The notes under the pieces were generated by a model. That model was not told the origin of the DNA. It saw nothing but the letters and a program-made list of their open reading frames with translations, and made no database searches. Positions 9,656 through 19,087 of a DNA stretch of 64,000 bases are shown here, piece by piece. Source of the DNA: JBBPZA01 sp963728925 (GTDB lineage Bacteria; Actinomycetota; Thermoleophilia; Solirubrobacterales; Solirubrobacteraceae). The position numbers and the translations under genes are program-made. The first letter of the stretch is position 1; each line of letters starts with the position of its first letter. Where the stretch lies: NCBI GenBank assembly GCA_963728925.1, contig CAVSMB010000026.1:71683-135682 (forward strand), written 5' to 3'.

Positions 9656-10590
9656 TCAGCCGCCGCGCACGCGCTTGCGCGACGCCCGGGCCAGTAGTCC
9701 GGCGCGGCGCAGCGGCTCGGTGACGCGCCAGCTCCCCGTCTCGGCGAGGGCCAGGCGGCGGCGCTCGGCCGAGTGCATGCGCGCGTCGGCCTGAAGCAGT
9801 CGCGAGGCGACGAGCAGGTGCGCGCCGCCCCCGCCTCGGCCTCCGCGCGCCGCGCGCGCTGCTTCCAGTCCTGCCCATCAGCCCCCGGCGTCTCGTGGCC
9901 CGCCGCGGCCGGAAGCATCCGGCCCTCCCACTTCTCGGCCAGTGCCATGTGCGCGTCGACCCACGTGTCGGTGTCGAGCACGAAGTCGAGCGAGTGGTGG
10001 TGGCGAACCCGGAGGTCCGCGGTGACGACCTTGCGCCCCGCCTCGCGCACCTGCAGGCACAGGTCGACGTCGTAGCCGTGGAGCTGCCCCAGCGACTCGT
10101 CGAAGCGGACGTTGCGCACGACCCACGGGGACAGGACGAGCAGAACGCCCTCGACCACCTCGACCTCGCCGGTGCGCGGCTGCGGAGCCGAGCCGTTGAA
10201 CGACAGCAGCGAGACCTCGTCCGCTCCCGCCTCGTCGTAGCGGTACCCCGACGACGCCCAGGTGACCGAGCCCTCCCACCACGCGAGGCTCCGCACGCCG
10301 ACGGCGCCGACGGGGCCGGCCACCCCGACCGCCGGGTCGCTCAGCGCGGCGCGCGCCTTCGCGCACAGGTCGCCGTCGATGATCTCCGCGTCCTGATGGA
10401 TCAGCACGAGCGCCTCGAGGCCCTCCAGCCCCGCGGCCTGGTCGAGGATCACGTTGTGGCTGCGGAAGATCGAGCCCGCCGCCTGCAGCGCGAACACCGG
10501 GGAGTCGTCCTCCACAGCCCGCTCGATCCCGGGCCGGGCGATCCGGTCGTAGACCTCCGGCGAGGTCATGGAGGACCCGAAGGCGATCAT
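9656..10590 (-). pseudogene. StrF-like glycosyltransferase paralogue 3, frameshift in C-terminal tail
   Basis: From ATG 10590 the catalytic part is intact for about 250 residues: MIAFGSSMTSPEVYDR, LVLIHQDAEIIDGDL, VRSLAWWEGSVTWAS, HGYDVDLCLQVREAGRKVV and HMALAEKWEGRM. After ARRAEAEAGAA the frame slips near 9820. The adjoining frame carries GSWRVTEPLRRAGLLARAS to a TGA at 9656. Because only the tail is displaced, a catalytically complete enzyme could still be made. It is the best preserved of the three paralogues. Confidence 0.7.
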
Positions 10591-10627
10591 GACGCGCTGC
10601 TCGCCCGGCGTTCCGAGCGCCCGCGCA

Positions 10628-11623
10628 TCAAGCGCCGGGGTGCCCGCGCCGCGACCGCACCCAGCCGCCGCCGGCGCGCAGCGGACGCGTGGCCTTCCAG
10701 CTCGCCGACTGCTCGTACTCGCCACGAAGCTTCACGATCTCGGCGAGATACGCCGCGCTGGCCTCGTCCAGCGCGACGCGATGGGCGCCCTCGAGGCGCT
10801 CGAGCTCCGCCTGGTGGTCGTCGTCCTGCTTGCGCAGCTCGTCCTGGAGCTGGCGGACGTTGTGGCGCAGCGCGGTGAACTCGCGCGGGTCGTCGCTCGG
10901 GCGCTCGAGGTCCTCGGTGGTCAGCTCGACCTCGCGCTTGCGCAGCAGCGGCCAGCTCTGGTTGTGGACCTGTGGCTTGAGGTCGATCAGGTCGAAGGCC
11001 CGGCCCCAGTGCTCGCGCACCCACCAGTCCGACATGAGCACGACCGGGCCGCCGAGGTCCCAGCTCAGGGTGTGGCGCAGGGCGTTCATGCCGACCCGGC
11101 TGTCGTCCCACGGCTGGCCGGTGATGATCTCGTAGTTCCACTGCCCGATGTAGGTGGCGATGAGCAGGCCGCCGGGCTTAAGCAGGCGGTGCAGCTCGAG
11201 CAGCCACGGGATCGACCCGTCGGTCAGGTGGGTGAACACCGAGATCGCGTAGATGAGGTCGAACGACCCGTATTCGAGGCCGAGGGGCGGGAACACCGCG
11301 CCGGCCCAGGGGTGCAGCGGCGGCGATAGCGCCTCCTGCAGCCACTCGATGCTGGGACGGTCGATGTCGGCGCCCCAGAACTCGGCTCCGTCGGCCTGGG
11401 CCTCTCCGAGGAACTGGCGCAGGGTGCGCCCGGCTCCGCACCCGAAGTCCAGCACCCGCTTGCCCTCGAACGTCCAATCGTCGGGAAGGAGGTCGACGAG
11501 CGTCTCCTTGGTCTGGGCACCGATGTGCTCGAAGGCCTCGTACTGATCGCCCCAGCTCTCGAGGCGAAAGACCCGGCTGGCCAGGTCGAGCGGCGGGTAG
11601 GGCGCGTCACGGCTCACCGTCAC
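10628..11623 (-). CDS. Class I SAM-dependent methyltransferase with coiled-coil tail
   Basis: This intact 331-residue protein has the SAM-binding motif VLDFGCGAGRTLRQF near residues 50-64. FWGADIDRPSIEWL follows, then DLIYAISVFTHL and LHRLLKPGGLLIATY, all standard class I methyltransferase elements. Residues 240-310 are a charged, heptad-like helix (LRKQDDDHQAELERLEGAH), and the end SASWKATRPLRAGG repeats the tail motif of the neighbouring glycosyltransferases. It may methylate a glycan chain terminus; chain-capping methyltransferases with coiled coils are known in O-antigen loci, but that role is inference here. GTG at 11623 is chosen as start; GTG 11617 is equally possible. Confidence 0.75.
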   Translation of the reverse strand: MTVSRDAPYPPLDLASRVFRLESWGDQYEAFEHIGAQTKETLVDLLPDDWTFEGKRVLDFGCGAGRTLRQFLGEAQADGAEFWGADIDRPSIEWLQEALSPPLHPWAGAVFPPLGLEYGSFDLIYAISVFTHLTDGSIPWLLELHRLLKPGGLLIATYIGQWNYEIITGQPWDDSRVGMNALRHTLSWDLGGPVVLMSDWWVREHWGRAFDLIDLKPQVHNQSWPLLRKREVELTTEDLERPSDDPREFTALRHNVRQLQDELRKQDDDHQAELERLEGAHRVALDEASAAYLAEIVKLRGEYEQSASWKATRPLRAGGGWVRSRRGHPGA

Positions 11624-11704
11624 GCGCGGCAGGGTATCGGGACACGTGCGGCCTTGCCCGCACCGTGTCGGCTCTGGCGCGTCGGTTGGTAACGTCCGGC
11701 CACG

Positions 11705-13012
11705 GTGGCCAGTCCGATGTCCCTCGACGACGACACCGGCACGGCGACCGCCGCTGCCGGTCGTTCGCGCACGGTCGATGGGCCGGTGGTGATCGAGGTC
11801 CGCGACCTCGAGAAGACCTTCCACATCCCCGACAACAAGGTCGACACCCTGAAGGAGCGGGCGCTGCATCCGCTGCGCCGGGGCGAGCACCGCGAGCTGC
11901 GGGCGTTGCAGGGCGTCTCCTTCGACGTGCGTGAGGGCGAGTTCTTCGGAATCGTCGGCCGCAACGGGTCGGGCAAGAGCACGCTGCTCAAGGTCCTCGC
12001 TTCGATCTACCGCGCCGACGCCGGAAGCATCCGCATGGCCGGCCGGCTCGCCCCCTTCATCGAGCTGGGCGTCGGCTTCAACCCCGACCTCACCGCACGC
12101 GAGAACGTCGCGCTCAACGGCGTCATGCTCGGCCTCAGCCGCCGCCAGGCTGCGCGCAAGCTCGACTCCGTGCTCGACTTCGCCGAACTGCACGACTTCG
12201 TCGACCTCAAACTCAAGAACTACTCCTCGGGCATGATGGTCCGCCTCGCCTTCTCCGTCATGGTCGAGGCCGACGCCGACATCATGCTCGTCGACGAGGT
12301 CCTCGCCGTCGGCGACGCCGCCTTCGGCCAGAAGTGCATGGACGTCTTCCGCGCCAAACGCCGCGCCAGCAAGACCCTCGTGCTCGTCACCCACGACATG
12401 GCCACCGTCCAATCCTTCTGCCACCGCGCCATGCTCATCCACGACGGCCAACAACGCTACCTCGGCGACCCCGAAGAAGCCGCCTTGCGCTATTACCGGC
12501 TCAACTTCGCGGCCGCGAGCCCGTCCGGTACGGCGGCGGTGGCCGCAGTTCCGGACGTGAACGTCAAGGTGATCGACACGTGGCTCGAGAGCCAGGCGGG
12601 CGAGCGGGTCGACAACGTCGAGCAGGACGAGCCGATCGGCTTCAACCTCGTGGTCGAGGCGAGACACGACCTCCACGCACCGACCTTCAACTTCCATCTC
12701 CTGAACGCCGACGGCGCCTGGGTGTTCGGCTTCAGCGAGGCCGTGTCCGGCAACGGCGACGTGCCAGACGTCGTCGCGGTCGGCCAGCGTATCCGCATTG
12801 CGGGCCGTATCGAGAACCCACTGGTCCCCGGCCGCTACACGATCAACTGCTGGATGTCGCGCAAGCGCCGCGAGGGCGAGGTCGCGCTCCACGTTCTGCG
12901 GCTCGTCGACTTCATGGTCTACGGGACGCGGCCGAGTCCCGGGAATGTTTCGGTCAAGACCAACGTCAAGGCCGTCCTCGAGCCCGCTCGCGGCTCCGCC
13001 ACGGAGTCGTGA
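11705..13012 (+). CDS. ABC exporter ATPase with C-terminal glycan-binding domain (Wzt-like), copy 1
   Basis: Intact 435-residue protein. Residues 30-270 are an ABC ATPase of the teichoic-acid/O-antigen export class: Walker A GRNGSGKST, signature NYSSGMMVRL, Walker B ADIMLVDEVLAVGD and the VTHDM switch. Residues 285-425 form a Wzt-type beta-sandwich (FNLVVEARHDL, FHLLNADGAWVFGF, PLVPGRYTINCW), which reads the finished polymer before export. It should pair with the Wzm-like permease at 15865. GTG/ATG choices near the N-terminus are uncertain; GTG 11705 is used. Its last four bases overlap the next gene (GTGA). The first half is almost identical to the second copy at 14580. Confidence 0.85.
   Translation: MASPMSLDDDTGTATAAAGRSRTVDGPVVIEVRDLEKTFHIPDNKVDTLKERALHPLRRGEHRELRALQGVSFDVREGEFFGIVGRNGSGKSTLLKVLASIYRADAGSIRMAGRLAPFIELGVGFNPDLTARENVALNGVMLGLSRRQAARKLDSVLDFAELHDFVDLKLKNYSSGMMVRLAFSVMVEADADIMLVDEVLAVGDAAFGQKCMDVFRAKRRASKTLVLVTHDMATVQSFCHRAMLIHDGQQRYLGDPEEAALRYYRLNFAAASPSGTAAVAAVPDVNVKVIDTWLESQAGERVDNVEQDEPIGFNLVVEARHDLHAPTFNFHLLNADGAWVFGFSEAVSGNGDVPDVVAVGQRIRIAGRIENPLVPGRYTINCWMSRKRREGEVALHVLRLVDFMVYGTRPSPGNVSVKTNVKAVLEPARGSATES
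11845..12210 (+). repeat. Direct repeat, copy A: 366 bp identical to 14735-15100
   Basis: By direct reading the two stretches show no mismatch over 366 bases, and a further 66 bases upstream (11765-11830 and 14658-14723) are also identical. The repeat covers Walker A to just before the ABC signature. After 12210 the copies diverge, mostly at third codon positions, and the C-terminal domains are clearly different. Confidence 0.9.
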
Positions 13013-14494
13013 GCACCCAGCCGGCCGACCTCGTGGTCAGGCTCGAGCGGCCTCTCGAAGCCACCCTGCCCGCCGGCAAAGGCACCGCGCTGTTCCTCCT
13101 CGGCACCTGCTTCCATCCCGACGAGGCGGTGCTCGACCTCGAGCTGCTTCTCGACGGCGTGCCCCACCGGCCCACGGCCTTCAGCATGCCGCGTCCCGAT
13201 GTGCTGGCTCAGCACCCAGAGGCGCCCTCCTCCTACCGCAGCGGTTTTTGGGCAACGGTGCCGGTGCCTGCGCGCGAGCACCCCGGCTCGATCGCTGTCG
13301 CGCTCGTCGCGCGACTGGCCTCCGGAGCGCGAGCGACCGTGCCGCTGGGCAAGGTCGAGGTCGTCGAGCAGCGCTCGCCGCCAATTGTCGACGCCCGTCC
13401 CGAGGACTCCGGTCCCGGGCTCATCGCGATCTGCATGGCGACCTTCGAGCCCGCTCCCGCGCTCTTTCAGGCCCAGGTCGAGTCGCTGCGGGCCCAGACC
13501 GACGACCGTTGGATCTGCCTGATCAGCGACGACTGCTCGGGCCCTGAGCACGTCGCGCGGATCCGGGAAATCGTCGGCGACGACCCGCGCTTCGCCTTTT
13601 CGCATGCGGACGCACGGCTCGGCTTCTACCGCAACTTCGAGCGGGCCATCGGCATGGTCCCGCGTGAGGCGCAGCTCGTCGCGCTGTGCGACCAGGACGA
13701 TCGCTGGCATCCCGACAAGCTGGCGGCACTACGAGCCGCACTCGCGCTCGCCCCGGTCGCCTACTCCGATCAGCGGCTCGTCGACGGGCAGGGCCGCCTG
13801 CTGCGCGACACCTTCTGGGAAGGTCGACGCAACAACCACACCTGGACCTGACCTCGATGCTCGTGGCCAACGCGATTACCGGCGCGGCGATGCTCATGCG
13901 TCGCGAGGTCGCCGAGCTCGCCCTGCCGTTTCCCGACACGCCGGGCTTCCAGTTCACGACCACTGGCTCGGCGTGCTCGCGCTCGCGACCTGTGAGGCGG
14001 CTTACGTTGACCGGCCGCTGTACGACTACGTCCAGCACGCCGGCGCCGTTTTCGGGGACGTCAGCAGCGGCCCGCCGGCGGCCCGCCGACGGCTCTCGGG
14101 TCCCGGCACGGGCCGGGTGCGCGAGGCGATCGCCTCGTGGCGCGCCGCCTACTTCTACGGCTACCTCTCGCGCGAGACCCAGGCGCAGACCGTGCTCGCC
14201 CGCTGCGGACCGCAGCTGGACGCGGGCAAGCGACGGGCGCTCGAGCGCTTCGTCGCCGCCGAGCGCTCCCCGCTCGCCTTCGCGTGGCTCGCCGCCCGGC
14301 CCCGGCGAGGACTGCTAGGAGCGACCGAGACGCTGGGCACCGAGATCGAGCTCGCGCAAGGCGTCCTCTGGCGGTGGCTCGCGTCCGCCGTGGCCCGTCC
14401 CGGGCGATGGATCGGGCCGCGCCTGGACGCGGGCTTTCCGCCCCCGACGAGCTTCAACCAGAAGCGGCTGCGCCGCTGGCGCGCCCTGGTCTGA
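13009..14494 (+). pseudogene. GT2 glycosyltransferase with N-terminal accessory domain, two frameshifts
   Basis: The GTG start at 13009 overlaps the Wzt stop (GTGA). Residues 1-135 are a beta-rich region not recognised as catalytic. From about 140 a GT2 domain begins: LIAICMATFEPAPALFQAQ, ISDDCSGPE, and VALCDQDDRWHPDK with the DQDD metal site, as in rhamnosyltransferase-like enzymes. The frame stops at 13851; MLVANAITGAAMLMRREV follows in a second frame and HDHWLGVLALATCEA in a third, which runs to 14494. The total of roughly 490 residues is normal for the family. Its linkage to the exporter suggests assembly of the exported glycan. Confidence 0.75.
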
Positions 14495-14579
14495 GGGAGG
14501 GTCTCGTGGGGCGCCGCGGTCGGGACCGTGCGCACCCGTCGGGCGGACTTCGCCCGCCTGGCCCAACCGGAGCGTATGG

Positions 14580-15868
14580 ATGCACAGCGTGCAGCAGTCG
14601 CTGCAGAGAGCGGCCTTTTCCCTCGACGACGAAGCCTCCAAGCTCACGGCGCCGCCGTCGCGCACGGTCGATGGGCCGGTGGTGATCGAGGTCCGCGACC
14701 TCGAGAAGACCTTCCACATCCCCACGCGAAAGGGCACCCTGAAGGAGCGGGCGCTGCATCCGCTGCGCCGGGGCGAGCACCGCGAGCTGCGGGCGTTGCA
14801 GGGCGTCTCCTTCGACGTGCGTGAGGGCGAGTTCTTCGGAATCGTCGGCCGCAACGGGTCGGGCAAGAGCACGCTGCTCAAGGTCCTCGCTTCGATCTAC
14901 CGCGCCGACGCCGGAAGCATCCGCATGGCCGGCCGGCTCGCCCCCTTCATCGAGCTGGGCGTCGGCTTCAACCCCGACCTCACCGCACGCGAGAACGTCG
15001 CGCTCAACGGCGTCATGCTCGGCCTCAGCCGCCGCCAGGCTGCGCGCAAGCTCGACTCCGTGCTCGACTTCGCCGAACTGCACGACTTCGTCGACCTCAA
15101 GCTCAAGAACTACTCCTCGGGGATGATGGTGCGCCTCGCGTTCTCGGTCATGGTCGAGGCCGACGCCGACATGATGCTGGTCGACGAGGTCCTGGCGGTC
15201 GGCGACGCCGCCTTCGCCCAGAAGTGCATGGACGTCTTCCGCGCCAAACGCCGGGCCGGCAAGACCCTCGTGCTCGTGACCCACAACATGGCGACCGTCC
15301 AGACCTTCTGCCACCGCGCCATGCTCATCCACGACGGCGAGCAGCGCTACCTCGGCGACCCCGAAGAGGCGGTGCTCCGCTACTACCGGCTCAATTTCGG
15401 CGATGGCACATGACGCCCACAGCGCCGAGGCGACCCCGGAGGGCCGGTCGCAAGCTCGTCGACGTCTGGCTCGAGAACCAGGCCGGGGAGCGGGTCGAGA
15501 ACGTGCGCCAGGGTGAGCCGATCGGCTTCAACCTCGTGGTCGAGGCGGACGAGGTCTCGAGCCCGGCCTTCCTGTTCAGGTCCTGAACGTCGACGGCGTC
15601 CCGGTCTTCGGCTTCACCCGCGAGCTGCGGTCGAGCGCGAGCCCCAACGCGTCGCCGCCGGCGGGCGCGTCCGCCTCGCGGCGACGTCGAGAACCCGCTC
15701 ACGGCGGGCCGCTACCAGGTCGACTGCTCGGTCACTCGCAGCGAGGCACCGGCGACCTCGCCCTGCCGGATCCGGGTGCTCGACTTCCTCGTGCGGGGGC
15801 GAGCCGATCCCAGGGATGGTCACGGCGCGACGGAGCTCGAGGCAACCGTCGAGGGCGGACCCCGATGA
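14580..15868 (+). pseudogene. ABC exporter ATPase (Wzt-like), copy 2, C-terminal domain frameshifted
   Basis: The ATPase half (residues 1-277) is open and complete: GRNGSGKST, NYSSGMMVRL, ADMMLVDEVLAVGD, VTHNM. A stop at 15413 follows a slip, and the Wzt-type C-terminal domain continues in other frames (KLVDVWLENQAGERV, GEPIGFNLVVEADEV, LNVDGVPVFGF). The last frame reaches a TGA at 15868 that overlaps the permease ATG by four bases. As it stands the gene could still make a bare ATPase of 277 residues. Its second domain differs from copy 1, so the two were probably tuned to different glycans. Confidence 0.8.
14735..15100 (+). repeat. Direct repeat, copy B: 366 bp identical to 11845-12210
   Basis: Partner of the repeat in the first Wzt-like gene. 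Identity ends at 15100, where codon AAA of copy A reads AAG here. The repeat lies wholly inside coding sequence, so recombination between copies would delete or invert nothing else than the 2.9 kb between them. Confidence 0.9.
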
Positions 15869-16705
15869 GCGAGCCGGCCGCGTCGAGCTCCGTGAGGTCC
15901 GCGGGCCGTCCGCACTCGGCGGCGGTCGGCGCCTGCTGAGGGACCTCGCCTACCTGCTCTCGGTCACCGAGTTCAAAAGACCTATTTCGGAACGGCGCTC
16001 GGCTACCTGTGGTCGTTCGCGAGGCCGCTGATGCTCTTCGGTGTGCTCCTGACGGTGTTCACTCAGGTCTTCCGCCTGGGCTCCCAGGTCCCCCACTATC
16101 CGGTCCTCCTGCTGTTCAACATCGTGCTCTTCGGCTTCTTCACGGAGGCCACGAGCACCGCAGTGACTCGGTGGTCACCAAGGAGGGGATCGTCCGCAAG
16201 ACCCAGTTCCCGCGCCTGGTAATCCCGCTGGCGGTCGTCGTGACAGCGCTCTTCAACCTCGCCCTCAACCTCGTCGTGGTGTTTGTGTTCATCCTCGCGT
16301 TCGGGGTCACCCCGATGTGGACCTGGCTCTTGTTCCCGGTCGTCCTCGTCCTGCTGTTCGTCTTCACCACCGCGGTGTCGATGATCCTCGCGTCGCTGTA
16401 TCCCCGGTTCCGCGACACGGGATCATCTGGCAGGTGGCCTCGACGGCACTGTTCTACGCCACCCCCGTCCTCTATCCCCTCGAGTTCGCGCCGGCGACGC
16501 TTCGCAAGTTCCTCGCGCTCAACCCGCTCGCCCCGCTGCTGGAGCCCGCGCGCAAGTGGGTCATCGACCCCACCGCCCCGGGGCCCGCCGCGGGGCGGGC
16601 GGCTACGTCTGGGTCTTCGTAGCGATAGCTATCTACGCAGTCATCTGCGTGCTCGCGGTATGGGTCTTCAACCGCGAGGCGCCGCGGATCGCCGAGCAGC
16701 TCTGA
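15865..16705 (+). pseudogene. ABC-2 type polysaccharide export permease (Wzm-like), multiple frameshifts
   Basis: Beginning at the ATG that overlaps the Wzt stop, fragments of one permease appear in order across the three frames. These are LLRDLAYLLSVTEFK, LMLFGVLLTVFTQVFRLG, then VVTKEGIVRKTQFPRLVIP, the conserved cytoplasmic loop of Wzm/TagG permeases. IIWQVASTALFYATPVLYP, FLALNPLAPLLEPARKW and VFVAIAIYAVICVLAVWVF complete the six-helix layout. At least four frame changes are needed. It would form the membrane channel for the Wzt ATPases. TGA at 16703-16705 ends it. Confidence 0.75.
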
Positions 16706-16709
16706 GGCG

Positions 16710-17112
16710 ATGCTCGCGCGCGCCGCACTCGTCCTGGTCGCCGTGGTCGTAATCGCCTGGCTCGGCGTGATGGAGCGCAACCTGCGGCTGACGGACAGCG
16801 GATTTACCGCGACGTACACCCTGCGGACGAAGGGCAACATCGCGCGCGCCGAACGCGATTTGCGTGCCGCGCGCCTCCTCAACCCCGATACCCCGAACTG
16901 ACCTCGTGCGCTCTTACGTGCTGTTCGCAAGCGGCGAGCACACCCGGGCGCGGGCTCTCGTCCAGGGCGTCCTCGATCGCGAACCGGACAACTATCCCGC
17001 CTGGCTCGCCATGTGGAATATCGGCAAACGCACCGAGCCCGCGCTGGCCCGGCGTGCCCTCGCCGAGCTCGCGCGGCTCAATCCTCTCCAGGCGCGAGCT
17101 GCTAGCGGCTGA
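16710..17112 (+). pseudogene. Small membrane-anchored TPR-like protein, frameshifted
   Basis: An N-terminal membrane helix (LARAALVLVAVVVIAWLG) is followed by helical repeats resembling tetratricopeptides: NIARAERDLRAARLLNPDT, then in a second frame VLFASGEHTRARALVQGVL and NYPAWLAMWNIGKRTEPAL. The slip is near 16890-16905. It follows the permease stop by four bases. Small TPR proteins often accompany O-antigen ligase-type genes, but no specific role can be assigned. Its end overlaps the convergent epimerase relic by 11 bases. Confidence 0.55.
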
Positions 17113-17376
17113 CCAGCCCGCTCGCCGGCGCGTCGCTCGACACCGAGCACTCGACGATCGCGTCGACCGGCTCGACCGCGAGCACGTCGGGCGGCTCGCG
17201 GACGTCGCCGTGGACGAACTCGACGCCCGCCTCGCGCAGGCGCGGCAGGTTGAGCTCCGACCCGCGCCGGCGTAGGTTGTCCAGCGCGACCAGCTCCCAT
17301 CGCGGGCGGCGCGCGCGAGCGCGAGCGCGAGGTTCGTCCCGACGAAGCCGGCTCCGCCGGTCAGCAGGACGCGCAT
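17102..17376 (-). pseudogene. N-terminal relic of an NAD-dependent CDP-sugar epimerase
   Basis: The first 20 residues, MRVLLTGGAGFVGTNLALAL, are a textbook SDR NAD-binding start. Two frame changes later the fragments DNLRRRGSELNLPRLREAG, VEFVHGDVREPPDVL and VDAIVECS follow, which resemble CDP-paratose 2-epimerase-like proteins. It then stops at TAG 17102 after about 90 of the expected 330 or more residues. The ATG overlaps the O-antigen ligase stop by one base (TGATG), so it was the next gene in that operon before truncation. Confidence 0.65.
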
Positions 17377-18888
17377 CAGGAGGCGGGCACCGCGGCGCGG
17401 CGCTCGGCCGGGTCGGCCGCGGCCGGCGTCCCTTCGCCCGCGCGCGCCCGCGCGCGCGCCCGCGCGCGGTCTACGACGGCCGCTTCGGGCGGCGCCTCGG
17501 ACCGGGCGATCAGCGCCCCGGCCAGGATCAGCGCGGCAGCGTGACCGCCGGAACCTGCCAGTGCCAGTCGATCGAGGCGTGGAGGAACCAGACCAGCAGC
17601 GCCGCGCACCAGCCGGCGGCGATCGCCGCCGGCCGAGGGCCCGGCTCGCCGCGAGGGCGACGCCGGCGACCATGAGCACCAATCCCAGCAGGCCGACGAT
17701 GCCGAGCTCGGTGGCCATCTCGATCGGAGCGAGTGCACCTCGATGACGTTCTCGCTGATGTCGCGCTCGCGAAGCCACGCCACGCGGAAGCCGCCGGAGC
17801 CGAGCCCTCGAGCGGGTGGCGCCGGAATTCCCGGACGCCGACGTCCCAGTAGTCGTAGCGGTTCGAGTAGGCAGAGGTCAGCCGAGTCGCGCGCCCCCTG
17901 GATCTTGGGCGCCTCGCCTCTCGTTGAGCCCTCCGACGACGAGCCCGATGGCCGCCAGGGCGACGATCGCCACCGCGAGAAGCGCCGCGACCGCCGAGCA
18001 CGTCCGCGCGGGCATCGCGCCCCGGGCGGGCCCACCACGCGGGAGCGCCGCGGCGCCGGTCGCAAGCGCGAGGAGGACGACGGCCACGATGGCGCCGTCT
18101 CGCTCCCGCGCACCGAGCGAGCCGCCCAACGACGCGACACCGGGCAGGACCGAGGCGCCCAACGCCGCGCCCGCGCCGGCGACGAGCACCATCGCGCCGG
18201 CTCGAGCTGTCCGCGAGACCGGTGACGGCCACCAGGAGGGCCAGACCGACGACCCCGACCGCGATCGCACCGCGCGAGTAGGACAGGTAGACCCCGGTCC
18301 CCAGCGGCGCCGCCGCGGCGCCCGCAAGGCAGCGGACCGCCAGAGGCCGGCTCCGGTCGCCCGCGAGGCGCGCGCACAGAACGAGGCCCATCCCGGCGAG
18401 CGCGCCCTCGGCGTTCCAGTAGGTGATCGGCTGCTCCAGGCGCTGCCGCCCGAGGACTCGAGTGCGAGAGGGTGACGATGCCCGGCGCCAGCCGCCCGGC
18501 CAAGCCGTAGCCGACCACCAGGGCGAGCCGGCGGCCAGCGCGGGCTCGACCGCGCGCATGGAGGCGCGGGACCCGAGACTCCAAGGCCAGCAGGAGGCGC
18601 CGACGTAGAGCAGGAGCCGCTCCACGTTCTCGACGTCGCCACCGCGAGCGGGGCCCAGGCGATCGAGACCGCGCTCCAGCCGGTAACCAGGACGAGCCCG
18701 CCCAGGGCGAGGCCACCGGGGAAGCGTGCGTGGCAGCGGCACCGGGCCGGCAAGGGCCAGCGCCAAGACCAAAGCCCAGGCGAGGATCCCGCCGATCAGG
18801 CGCGGCTCGGTGAAGTAGCCGCCCGACCAGAAGGCCAAGACGGTCGGGCCGGCGAGCAGGGCGGCGACGGCAGGTAGGCGCGGCGCAT
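17376..18888 (-). pseudogene. O-antigen ligase/polymerase-like membrane protein, multiple frameshifts
   Basis: Segments of one polytopic protein appear across frames: VAALLAGPTVLAFWSGGYF and LIGGILAWALVLALALAG near the start, ITYWNAEGALAGMGLVLC, then LGTGVYLSYSRGAIAVGVV. The motif LSYSRGA is typical of Wzy_C/WaaL-type proteins. The last part has SAYSNRYDYWDVGVREF, GIVGLLGLVLMVAGVALAA and LVWFLHASIDWHWQVPAV, again usual for the family. Five or more frame changes are needed. It would join or polymerise glycan units on the outer face of the membrane. Confidence 0.7.
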
Positions 18889-19087
18889 GACGCGCCAGGC
18901 TAGCCGACGGTCCGCTCGCGGCACCCGGTCGACACAGGAGCCTCCCCGCGCGGACCGGTTCGCGATGACCCCCGCAACCCTTGCGCCGGGGCGTGTTGGT
19001 GGAGCGATGCGAGACGCAGACCCCCACGCCGCACGTCCACCCCGGCGGCGCGCGTGCGGCGGTGACTCGGCTACGGTGCGCCCCCGC

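Noticed and set aside
14315..14881. Minus-strand open frame repeated at 11620-11991
   Set aside because: It is the antisense of the two Wzt-like genes; the similarity of the frames only reflects the duplicated sense genes.
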